DNA of 5,584 nt from Prevotellaceae bacterium (GCA_031259655.1 JAIRLF010000044.1:1-5584), one strand, 5' to 3'; counted from the stretch's first letter, positions 1 through 5,584 are shown. The notes: generated by a model not told the origin, from the sequence alone. Numbers and translations: made by a program.

Positions 1-1008
1 AAAAATCTTTTTGCCGTTTCCATTGCCAACACCGGAACGGATATAAGCAAACATCCTTTGGTAAAGGAGGCAGACATTATTCATTTGCACTGGATAAATC
101 AGGGTTTTCTATCGCTGGCGGATATTCGGAAGTTGATAGAATCGGGAAAACCTGTTGTTTGGACTACGCACGATATGTGGCCATTTACCGGAATTTGTCA
201 TCATGCGAGAGACTGTAGCGATTTTTCGAGAATGTGTCGGAAATGTTTTTTCTTAAACTCAACAACATCTAAATTACCTGCTACAATTTTTACTGAAAAA
301 GCGGAATATATTTATCAAAATAAGATTCATTTAGTAGGATGTAGCCAATGGATAACAAATAAAATGCGAGAAAGTGTATTGTCGAAAGATAAAAACATTT
401 TATCTTTCCCCAATCCTATTGATACACATGTTTTTAAACAAACAAACAAAACAGAAGCTCGCCAAAAGCTGAACCTTCCGGCTGGGAAAAAATTGATTCT
501 TTTTGGAGCGCTAATTACAACCGATAAGCGTAAAGGTATAGATTATCTGTTCCAAGCGCTAAATGCTTTACATTCCGAAAATATTGAACTTGTCGTTTTT
601 GGACAGGTAAAAGACAATATAGGCGAGCGCCTGTATTTTAAAATCAATTCAATGGGATATTTGACAAATAACGAACAAATTGTCGCCTTGTATAATGCGG
701 CTGATATATTTGTGACTGCTTCATTGGAAGAGAACCTCCCCAACACTATTATGGAAGCAATGGCATGTGGAACGCCATGTGCAGGATTTAATGTAGGAGG
801 GATACCGGAAATGATTGACCATAAACAAAATGGATATGTAGCAGAATACAAAAATTCGGAAGATTTGGCTGCCGGAATAGAATGGGTTTTGGAAAACACG
901 GAAAAATTAGGGCTTTCAAAAGCCTGCGTGAAAAAAGTGAAAGAAAATTATTCCGAATCCGTTGTTGCTGAAAAATATATATCTTTGTACGCTGATTTAA
1001 TGAAATGA
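1..1008 (+). CDS. GT4-family glycosyltransferase, 5'-truncated by the window edge
   Basis: The frame is open from base 1, so the real start lies upstream; the TTG at 58 is only an internal leucine codon. 335 residues are visible. Residue numbers here count from base 1. Seen: HLHW at 28-31, then THDMWPFTGICHH (56-68) with a cysteine cluster C66, C72, C79, C82, typical of a group of GT-B enzymes in polysaccharide clusters. The second half has a FPNPID segment, a donor-site region FGALITTDKRKG and the EX7E motif of retaining GT4 enzymes (glutamates at bases 730 and 754, in EENLPNTIMEAMACGTP), followed by GGIPEMI. Role by family: cytoplasmic transfer of a sugar from a nucleotide donor onto a lipid-linked glycan; donor and acceptor cannot be read from sequence. 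It precedes the arabinose-donor genes by 47 bases, so it is probably in the same operon. Its last ~70 bases recur near 4751-4818. Confidence 0.9.
   Translation, partial: KNLFAVSIANTGTDISKHPLVKEADIIHLHWINQGFLSLADIRKLIESGKPVVWTTHDMWPFTGICHHARDCSDFSRMCRKCFFLNSTTSKLPATIFTEKAEYIYQNKIHLVGCSQWITNKMRESVLSKDKNILSFPNPIDTHVFKQTNKTEARQKLNLPAGKKLILFGALITTDKRKGIDYLFQALNALHSENIELVVFGQVKDNIGERLYFKINSMGYLTNNEQIVALYNAADIFVTASLEENLPNTIMEAMACGTPCAGFNVGGIPEMIDHKQNGYVAEYKNSEDLAAGIEWVLENTEKLGLSKACVKKVKENYSESVVAEKYISLYADLMK
924..991 (+). repeat. Direct repeat copy A: end of the intact glycosyltransferase gene
   Basis: This 68-base stretch inside the glycosyltransferase gene is matched at 66 of 68 positions by 4751-4818 in the same orientation. 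The differences are C953 versus T4780 and G961 versus A4788. On both sides nucleotide identity drops sharply. The encoded peptide includes CVKKVKENYSES. Confidence 0.95.
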
Positions 1009-1055
1009 TAACAAAAACTGAAATATCATGAAATGAAAAAAAAATTAAAGTTTTT

Positions 1056-2381
1056 ATGATGACTAAAATGAATAAACAAAAAATTGCTAATTGGGGGAAA
1101 TTTCCGGTGATAGAGACTGATATGATTGCATCATCGGATTTTGATCAGTTGCGTAAAATTATAGCTGAAAGCCATACAATTATTGCTCGTGGAAACGGTC
1201 ATTCGTATGGAGATAATTCGCTAAATAAAGAAAAGATATTTTCTACATTAAAACTGAACAAATTCATTTCGTTTGATAAACAAAACGGAATATTCGAGTG
1301 TGAATCGGGAGTTTTGCTTGCAGACGTTTTAGCAGTAATTGTTCCGGAAGGTTTTTTCCTGCCTGTTACTCCCGGTACCAAGCTAATTACTGTCGGCGGC
1401 GCCATCGGCTCCAATGTTCATGGAAAAAACAATCATTCCGAGGGATGTTTCTGCGATTATGTTTTATCGTTTTCCATAATGGTAGAAACAGGCGATATTA
1501 AAACTTGTTCCCCTTCCGAAAATTCCGAATTGTTTTGGAATACTGTCGGAGGAATGGGTTTGACAGGGATCATTCTTACCGCAAAGTTTACATTAAAAAG
1601 AATTGAAACAGCGTATATCAGACAACGGGTTTTAAAAGCTAAAAATCTGGAGGAAATTTTCAACTATTTTGAAACGTTTAAAAATTGGACGTACAGTGTT
1701 GCATGGATTGATTGTCTGCAAAGAGGAGAAACTATAGGACGCTCTATATTAACCATTGGCGAACACGCTACACAGGCAGAACTTCCTGTAAAAAAAGCGA
1801 ATCAACCATTGCATCTCAAAAATAAACTGAAGTTTGCAGTTCCGTTTGATTTTCCTTCCTTCATTCTGAATACGTTTACCGTAAAGGCGTTTAATTTTTT
1901 TTATTATTTCAAACAAATAAAGAGAGAGATTGAAAATATAACCGATTACGATGCCTTTTTCTATCCCTTAGATGCAATTAATAACTGGAACCGGATTTAC
2001 GGTAAAAATGGATTTATCCAGTATCAGTTTATCATTCCTGCAAATTTTGGAAAAGAAGGCATGTCCAATGTATTACAAACCATTGCCGACAGTCGACAAG
2101 GATCCTTTTTAGCAGTACTGAAACTGTACAAAGCCAGTAAAGAAGAAGCACATAACTCGTTTCCAATAGATGGATACAGTCTTGCTCTGGACTTTAAAAT
2201 AAATAAACAGTTGCCGGCTTTGATTAAGAAACTGGATAACATTGTTGAACGTTATAACGGACGTATCTATTTGGCGAAAGATGCCATGTCTAAAAAATCT
2301 CTGTTAGATTATGTCAAAACACCCGAAACGGGTAAATTCAACTCCGTACAGCACGAACGTATAAACGGTGAAACAAACTGA
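1056..2381 (+). CDS. dprE1: DprE1-like FAD-dependent polyprenylphosphoryl-ribose 2'-oxidase
   Basis: 441 residues, close to the ~460 of mycobacterial DprE1. By family it oxidises C2 of polyprenyl-phosphoryl-D-ribofuranose to the 2-keto form, the first half of epimerisation to D-arabinose. Seen: N-terminal FAD-binding part with IARGNGHSYGDNS (42-55), PVTPGT (103-108), TVGGAIGSNVHGKNNHSEG (112-130) with H122 at the place of the flavin-linked His132 of M. tuberculosis DprE1, and ELFWNTVGGMGLTGII. The C-terminal substrate part has FYPLDAINNWNR (302-313), FIQYQFIIP and LAKDA, with K408 matching essential Lys418. The motif order and spacing separate it from generic GlcD-type oxidases. Oddities: A377 replaces the Cys387 equivalent, and the C-terminal tail is roughly ten residues shorter than in mycobacteria. 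ATG codons at 1056, 1059 and 1068 are all possible starts; 1056 is the longest and no ribosome site decides. Confidence 0.9.
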   Translation: MMTKMNKQKIANWGKFPVIETDMIASSDFDQLRKIIAESHTIIARGNGHSYGDNSLNKEKIFSTLKLNKFISFDKQNGIFECESGVLLADVLAVIVPEGFFLPVTPGTKLITVGGAIGSNVHGKNNHSEGCFCDYVLSFSIMVETGDIKTCSPSENSELFWNTVGGMGLTGIILTAKFTLKRIETAYIRQRVLKAKNLEEIFNYFETFKNWTYSVAWIDCLQRGETIGRSILTIGEHATQAELPVKKANQPLHLKNKLKFAVPFDFPSFILNTFTVKAFNFFYYFKQIKREIENITDYDAFFYPLDAINNWNRIYGKNGFIQYQFIIPANFGKEGMSNVLQTIADSRQGSFLAVLKLYKASKEEAHNSFPIDGYSLALDFKINKQLPALIKKLDNIVERYNGRIYLAKDAMSKKSLLDYVKTPETGKFNSVQHERINGETN

Positions 2382-2401
2382 CAATATAATAATTTACTGT
2401 T

Positions 2402-3130
2402 ATGATAGTATTTGGTGCAACATCTGACATTTCACAAGCTTTTATAGCAAAAGTCATCGAAAAGGAAGGGAATAAATATCCGAAAATTTATTTGGTAACC
2501 TCCAGGAGAGACGCAACCGAGCGATTGGCAAAACATCTCGAAGTAAAATACAATCAGGCATCGGAGATCATCGTTTTCGATATAACAAAAGACTCGGATT
2601 ATTCCGTGTTTGATTCCGTTCATTCCGACTTGCTTTTTTGTGCGATTGGATTTTTAGGTAAAAATTCGCAGGAAGGCTTATATGATGCAGTAAATACGGA
2701 AGCCGTTATTGCGATTAATTACGCTCGATTAATCCCGCTTATCAATTATTTTGTGCAGCAGTTCGAACAGCAGAAGTCTGGTACTATCATTGGGCTATCT
2801 TCGGTAGCCGGATTACGTGGACGGCAAAGTAATTTTATTTATGGAAGTGCAAAAGCCGGTTTTTTGGTTTATCTTGACGGATTGAGAAATTATCTTTATC
2901 ATAAAGGAGTTCATGTAATTACTGTAATACCAGGATTTATGGACACAAAAATGACGGAAGGATTACCACTCCCGAAACCATTAACCGCATCGCCCAAACA
3001 GGCGGCAAATATAATATACAATGCATACAGGTTCAAATACAATAAAGTATATATCTCCGGTATCTGGAGATATATAATGATGATTATTAATTTGATACCG
3101 GAAACTGTATTCAAGAAAATAAAACTGTAA
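2402..3130 (+). CDS. dprE2: DprE2-like short-chain dehydrogenase (2-keto-arabinose reductase)
   Basis: 242 residues. By family it uses NAD(P)H to reduce polyprenyl-phosphoryl-2-keto-D-erythro-pentofuranose to the D-arabinofuranose form, partnering DprE1. Seen: nucleotide-binding turn GATSDIS at 5-11 (mycobacterial DprE2 has GGTSEIG, so the last Gly is Ser here), FCAIGFLG (79-86), the catalytic Ser in GLSSVAG (S134), and Y147/K151 in YGSAK. The C-terminal stretch WRYIMMIINLIPETVFKKI (222-240) matches the characteristic FRYVMM..IP..IFRK end of DprE2 and sets it apart from other short-chain dehydrogenases. The start is short, with the glycine motif beginning at residue 5, but an in-frame stop at 2390-2392 excludes an upstream ATG. 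It follows the oxidase gene by 20 bases and is surely cotranscribed. An 11-bp inverted repeat lies in its 3' part (3048-3076). Confidence 0.9.
   Translation: MIVFGATSDISQAFIAKVIEKEGNKYPKIYLVTSRRDATERLAKHLEVKYNQASEIIVFDITKDSDYSVFDSVHSDLLFCAIGFLGKNSQEGLYDAVNTEAVIAINYARLIPLINYFVQQFEQQKSGTIIGLSSVAGLRGRQSNFIYGSAKAGFLVYLDGLRNYLYHKGVHVITVIPGFMDTKMTEGLPLPKPLTASPKQAANIIYNAYRFKYNKVYISGIWRYIMMIINLIPETVFKKIKL
3048..3076. repeat. Perfect 11-bp inverted repeat inside dprE2
   Basis: TATATATCTCC (3048-3058) and GGAGATATATA (3066-3076) are exact reverse complements separated by a 7-base loop. The element lies within the coding sequence, over residues around VYISGIWRYI, and could form an RNA hairpin. There is no following T-run, so it is not a terminator. 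It may be chance, since the stem is AT-rich. Confidence 0.6.
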
Positions 3131-3149
3131 GATTTACACTCGTCATTTT

Positions 3150-4040
3150 ATGCAAATCCCCGTAAAATCGATTTTACTGCTTCTGCGACCTTATCAATGG
3201 CTGAAAAATCTTTTTGTTTTTTCGCCTCTATTTTTTTGTGGACAATTAGCGCAGTGGAACAGTCTGTATCTGGCAGCTATTGTTTTCATTGCGTATTCAT
3301 TAATGGCAAGTTCTATTTATTGTTTTAATGACATTCGGGATATCGAGGCTGACAGAGTACATCCTGAAAAATGCAGTCGTCCTCTTGCTTCCGGAACTGT
3401 TTCCGTAACAACAGCGTATTTCATGATGTTAGCGCTGTTCTTTCTGGCAATAGCCGTCATGTATTTTTTTCTGGGAACTGCAAAGTGGAAAGTTATCGGC
3501 ATCACAGGAATTTATTACTTGTTAAATATTGCATATTGTATAAAATTGAAACATATTGCAATAGTCGACATTTTCATTATTTCCACCGGTTTTGTTCTAC
3601 GTGTGTTTGCAGGCGGTTGCGCTGCCGGCATATACATATCTCACTGGATAATATTAATGACTTTTTTATTAGCCTTATTTTTAACGTTTGCCAAGCGAAG
3701 AGATGATGTTGTTATATATGCAAAAACAGACATCAAAGTCCGCCTGAACATCAATCGGTACAGTCTGGAATTTATTAATCAGGCTATTTCTATTATTGCA
3801 TCTGTTACTATTGTTTGCTATCTTATGTACACTGTTTCTGCAGAGGTCATTGCTTATTTTCAGACATCCTATCTGTACGTCACTTCAATATTTGTTATAG
3901 CAGGTATCATACGCTACATGCAGCTGACTATCGTAGATGTTAAGAGTGGCAGTCCGACAAAAGTACTGCTAAAAGACAAATTTATTCAGTTATGTGTAAT
4001 AGCATGGATTATTACATTTTTTGTCATTATTTATTTTTGA
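3150..4040 (+). CDS. ubiA: UbiA-family polyprenyl-phosphate 5-phosphoribosyltransferase (DPPR synthase-like)
   Basis: 296-residue integral membrane protein. By family (M. tuberculosis Rv3806c) it transfers 5-phosphoribose from PRPP to a polyprenyl phosphate, the committed step of D-arabinofuranose donor synthesis. Seen: RPYQWLKN at 13-20; the first metal/diphosphate motif NDIRDIEADRVHPEKCSRP (60-78) with N60, D61, D64, D68, H71, K74 and R77; LKH..IVD (133-140) matching LKHQAVVE of Rv3806c; and AKRRDD (181-186) matching the AGKR region. About nine hydrophobic segments (near 19-36, 39-58, 87-108, 114-130, 138-157, 164-181, 207-229, 238-256, 276-295) fit the UbiA fold. The 'HPxKxxRPxAxG' form and the DprE neighbours argue against a quinone or heme prenyltransferase. 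It lies 19 bases after dprE2, and its TGA directly abuts the next ATG. Confidence 0.9.
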   Translation: MQIPVKSILLLLRPYQWLKNLFVFSPLFFCGQLAQWNSLYLAAIVFIAYSLMASSIYCFNDIRDIEADRVHPEKCSRPLASGTVSVTTAYFMMLALFFLAIAVMYFFLGTAKWKVIGITGIYYLLNIAYCIKLKHIAIVDIFIISTGFVLRVFAGGCAAGIYISHWIILMTFLLALFLTFAKRRDDVVIYAKTDIKVRLNINRYSLEFINQAISIIASVTIVCYLMYTVSAEVIAYFQTSYLYVTSIFVIAGIIRYMQLTIVDVKSGSPTKVLLKDKFIQLCVIAWIITFFVIIYF

Positions 4041-4667
4041 ATGTATATGGCTGGAAATAAGAGATTGATAGCTGTTTTTGATTTTGATGGAACCATTACG
4101 CGAAAGGATACATTCGTGGCATTTATAAAATTTGCCAAAGGACAAACGGCATTTTACAAAGGCTTCATTCGTTACAGTCCATTACTTTTAGCGTATAAAT
4201 TAGGATTGTATCCCAATTGGAAAATCAAGCAAAAGATTATCCGCTACTTTTTTAGAAATATGCCGATGGAAGAATTTGCAGCATTAGGGCGAAAGTTTAC
4301 TGGTGTAATCGACGAACTTGTTCGTCCCGAAGTTATGGCAGCCATAGAAAGTTGCCGGCAACAAGGCGCTACTATTTATGTGGTTAGCGCAAGTATCGAA
4401 AATTGGATAGAGCCATGGTGTAGAAACATGAAAATAAATCATACAATAGCAACTCGTGTAGAAACAGACTCCAATGGATTGCTTACAGGTAATTTTTCGA
4501 CCAATAATTGTTATGGACAAGAAAAAGTCGTCCGATTATTGGAAAAAGAGCCTGACAGAAACACATATACCCTCTTTGTATATGGCGATAGTCGCGGAGA
4601 TAAAGAACTGATGGCATTAGCTGATAGAAACTGGTATAAAAATTTTGAGAATGAGGCGCCCAATTAG
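4041..4667 (+). CDS. HAD-IB family phosphatase, probable polyprenyl-phosphoryl-ribose 5-phosphate phosphatase
   Basis: 208 residues, SerB-like HAD subfamily IB. Seen: motif I DFDGT (nucleophile D14, general acid D16), motif II serine in VVSAS (S116), motif III lysine in GQEK (K162), and motif IV YGDSRGD (D183, D187). An alpha-helical cap with aromatic and basic residues lies between motifs I and II. All catalytic residues are present, so it should be active. The specific substrate is inferred from context: the UbiA product carries a 5-phosphate that must be removed before DprE1 acts, and this gene directly follows ubiA. In mycobacteria a PAP2-type membrane protein (Rv3807c) has been proposed for that step, so this would be a non-homologous replacement. 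The start ATG at 4041 follows the ubiA stop with no gap, suggesting translational coupling; ATG 4047 is an alternative. It could instead act on another phosphorylated metabolite. Confidence 0.85.
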   Translation: MYMAGNKRLIAVFDFDGTITRKDTFVAFIKFAKGQTAFYKGFIRYSPLLLAYKLGLYPNWKIKQKIIRYFFRNMPMEEFAALGRKFTGVIDELVRPEVMAAIESCRQQGATIYVVSASIENWIEPWCRNMKINHTIATRVETDSNGLLTGNFSTNNCYGQEKVVRLLEKEPDRNTYTLFVYGDSRGDKELMALADRNWYKNFENEAPN

Positions 4668-4718
4668 CTCGCTGCGTTATAATAGTTTTTCACAAACACA
4701 ACAAGTTAAATAAATGGC

Positions 4719-4838
4719 AATACAAAATGAAACGAACAACTGTCGAATGTCTGCGTGAAAAAAGTGAAAGAAAATTATTTCGAATCCATTGTTGCTGAAA
4801 AATATATATCTTTGTACGAAAATATAATGTCATTGTGA
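4719..4838 (+). pseudogene. Remnant 3' end of a second GT4 glycosyltransferase
   Basis: Read in the frame of 4752, the stretch encodes LSNVCVKKVKENYFES, then AEKYISLYENIMSL and a TGA at 4836-4838. This lines up with the last ~30 residues of the glycosyltransferase ending at 1008 (LSKACVKKVKENYSES ... YADLMK). Outside the near-identical 68-base core the similarity continues only at protein level: LSNV versus LSKA before it, and ENIMSL versus ADLMK after it. So it is the tail of a paralogue, not just a simple copy. An in-frame TGA at 4728-4730 and the absence of any upstream catalytic region show that it is not functional. The left edge is uncertain; 4740 onward is secure and 4719-4739 is a weak extension. 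Nothing recognisable lies between the HAD stop (4667) and this fragment. Confidence 0.75.
4751..4818 (+). repeat. Direct repeat copy B: near-identical glycosyltransferase tail downstream of the cassette
   Basis: Second copy of the 924-991 sequence, 3827 bases downstream, 66 of 68 identical, same strand. It lies outside any intact gene, in the stretch between the HAD phosphatase and the Uma2 gene. Together the two copies bracket the whole four-gene arabinose-donor cassette. Confidence 0.95.
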
Positions 4839-4842
4839 TTTT

Positions 4843-5034
4843 GTGAAATATATTGATGTAAAAATGAGGTCGGAAGCATTGAAAGATTTTATACGCGAAC
4901 ATGCTGTTTTGTTTTGGTATTCTCCGGATGACAAGGCGGAAACCGTCAGCGATGAGCTGTTGGTCGAAACGATATTGTTATTCAATCGTTATTCAATCGT
5001 TATGCACAATGAGCGGTGTAGCCGCAGTCATTAA
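4843..5034 (+). pseudogene. Small damaged gene of a Bacteroidota hypothetical family, likely internally deleted and frameshifted
   Basis: 63 codons from a GTG start (an ATG at 4864 is an alternative). The N-terminal part reads like the start of a real protein: KYIDVK, ALKDFIREHAVLFWYSPDDK (12-31), then VSDELLVETIL (35-45). From memory this resembles a family of roughly 100-residue Bacteroidota proteins of unknown function, some seen beside toxin or nuclease genes; I cannot name it. After VETIL the sequence jumps to LFNRY, which looks like the family's C-terminal end, so the middle seems lost. An 11-base tandem duplication (4977-5003) then shifts the frame into an odd tail ending in RCSRSH. 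Removing one repeat unit restores LFNRYAQ and an immediate stop. The gene starts four bases after the stop of the glycosyltransferase remnant and precedes the Uma2 gene. It could still make a short peptide. Confidence 0.5.
4977..5003 (+). repeat. 11-base tandem duplication
   Basis: The unit GTTATTCAATC occurs at 4977-4987 and again at 4988-4998, and the period continues for five more bases. Eleven is not a multiple of three, so the duplication shifts the reading frame of the small gene at 4843. With one unit removed, the frame ends at once in LFNRYAQ and a stop. Confidence 0.9.
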
Positions 5035-5060
5035 AAGATTTATTTTAAAATATTGTAATT

Positions 5061-5584
5061 ATGAAACTTTCATTAGATTTAAAAAAACGTTATACGTATG
5101 CCGACTATCTGACATGGCTGGATGATAAACGGCGCGAACTGGTAAATGGATTTATACGAATGATGTCTGCTCCAAAAACGCTACATCAAGAAATAAGTAT
5201 GAATTTAAGTGGAGAACTGCGAAATATTATCAAAAAAAACAAGGGCAAATGTAAGATATATCATGCCCCTTTCGATGTACGGCTACCCAAAAACGGCGAA
5301 AGAGAAGATAATATGATTGATACCGTTGTACAGCCTGACATTTGTATAGTATGTGATCCCTCAAAATTAGACGAAAGAGGCTGTCTTGGCGCTCCGGATT
5401 TCATCGCTGAAATACAGTCGATTTCAACAGCCAAATACGATATGACGGTTAAATTCGATTTGTACGAAAATACAGGCGTGCGTGAATACTGGATTGTTTT
5501 TCCTTTGGAAGGAGTCGAAGTATTTATTTTGCAACCTGATGGAAAATATGACAGTGGGACAAAGTACGAAACCGGAAAAATCCC
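5061..5584 (+). CDS. Uma2-family (DUF820) PD-(D/E)XK endonuclease-like protein, 3'-truncated by the window edge
   Basis: The frame is open from ATG 5061 to the window end: 174 residues of a family usually near 190-200, so only the tail is missing. Seen: YTYADYLTWLDDKRRELVNGFI (11-32), a usual Uma2 opening; HAPFDVRL (68-75); QPDICIV (91-97); APDFIAEIQS (111-120) with candidate metal-binding D113 and E117; then STAKYDMTVKFDLYE (122-136) with K131; and GVREYWIVFP. These match the restriction-endonuclease-like fold of the family. The usual E-[IV]-[LV]-S-P-S motif reads EIQSIS here, an unusual change beside the proposed active site. The family is widespread and often multicopy; its biological role is not settled, and this copy is not part of the glycan pathway. 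The upstream region is very AT-rich with no clear ribosome site. It sits 26 bases after the damaged small gene and may once have formed a pair with it. Confidence 0.85.
   Translation, partial: MKLSLDLKKRYTYADYLTWLDDKRRELVNGFIRMMSAPKTLHQEISMNLSGELRNIIKKNKGKCKIYHAPFDVRLPKNGEREDNMIDTVVQPDICIVCDPSKLDERGCLGAPDFIAEIQSISTAKYDMTVKFDLYENTGVREYWIVFPLEGVEVFILQPDGKYDSGTKYETGKI

Noticed and set aside
543..899. 118-codon open frame on the - strand
   Set aside because: It lies opposite the EX7E region of the glycosyltransferase and mirrors its codons; no independent protein signal.
1009..1055. Intergenic A-rich stretch as a terminator
   Set aside because: No stable stem is visible before the A/T runs, and the close spacing favours read-through from the glycosyltransferase into dprE1.
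1056..2381. Reading the oxidase as a generic GlcD/lactate or L-gulonolactone oxidase
   Set aside because: The HGKNNHSEG, FYPLDAINNWNR, QYQFIIP and LAKD motifs in order match DprE1 specifically, and the DprE2 and UbiA neighbours agree.
3371..3706. 111-codon open frame on the + strand overlapping ubiA
   Set aside because: It lies wholly inside ubiA in another frame, has an odd His/Cys/Arg-rich composition and no recognisable motif, while the ubiA frame has clear family motifs.
4678..4683. TATAAT hexamer as a promoter for the downstream genes
   Set aside because: Bacteroidota primary promoters use a TAnnTTTG -7 element, and no suitable upstream element is seen; in AT-rich DNA this hexamer is expected by chance.
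924..4818. The two direct repeats as ends of an insertion sequence, integron or att sites of an integrated element
   Set aside because: No transposase, integrase or terminal inverted repeats lie between them, and both copies are coding sequence for a glycosyltransferase tail, which fits paralogue recombination better.
4690..4902. 70-codon - strand open frame over the glycosyltransferase remnant
   Set aside because: The + strand of the same region matches the intact glycosyltransferase end at protein level, so the reverse frame is a shadow.
4901..5125. 74-codon + strand open frame across the small gene and the Uma2 start
   Set aside because: It overlaps the start of the Uma2 gene, which has strong family motifs, and reads as Cys/Arg/Ser-rich shadow sequence.

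Overview
The window is AT-rich, and every gene reads on the + strand. Start sites have A/T-rich upstream regions rather than strong Shine-Dalgarno sites, and the proteins look like those of Bacteroidota. I infer a Bacteroidales-type bacterium from this; the sequence does not fix a genus. The main part is a piece of a cell-surface glycan (O-antigen, capsule or similar) gene cluster.

Layout. 1-1008: 3' part of a GT4 family glycosyltransferase whose 5' end lies outside the window. 1056-4667: four tightly packed genes that closely resemble the mycobacterial route to polyprenyl-phosphate-D-arabinofuranose. They encode a DprE1-like FAD oxidase, a DprE2-like short-chain dehydrogenase, a UbiA-family phosphoribosyltransferase and a HAD-IB phosphatase. 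Gaps between these four are 20, 19 and 0 bases, so they are probably one operon with the upstream glycosyltransferase. 4668-5060: a decayed junction. It holds a fragment of a second glycosyltransferase, whose 68-base core is almost identical to the end of the first one, and a small damaged gene carrying an 11-base tandem duplication. 5061-5584: 5' part of a Uma2-family (DUF820) PD-(D/E)XK nuclease-like gene that runs off the window.

How the genes work together (family knowledge plus inference). UbiA would join PRPP to a polyprenyl phosphate (probably undecaprenyl phosphate here). The HAD enzyme would remove the 5-phosphate. DprE1 and DprE2 would then invert C2 by oxidation and reduction, giving a lipid-linked D-arabinofuranose donor. 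No membrane arabinosyltransferase that would use this donor is visible; it should lie outside the window if the pathway is active. The GT4 enzyme probably adds another sugar, from a nucleotide-sugar donor, to the same glycan.

The most notable observations are the compact four-gene D-arabinose donor cassette outside Actinobacteria, its HAD phosphatase, an alanine at the DprE1 position equivalent to the benzothiazinone-target cysteine, and the near-identical glycosyltransferase tails that bracket the cassette and suggest how it was acquired or rearranged.
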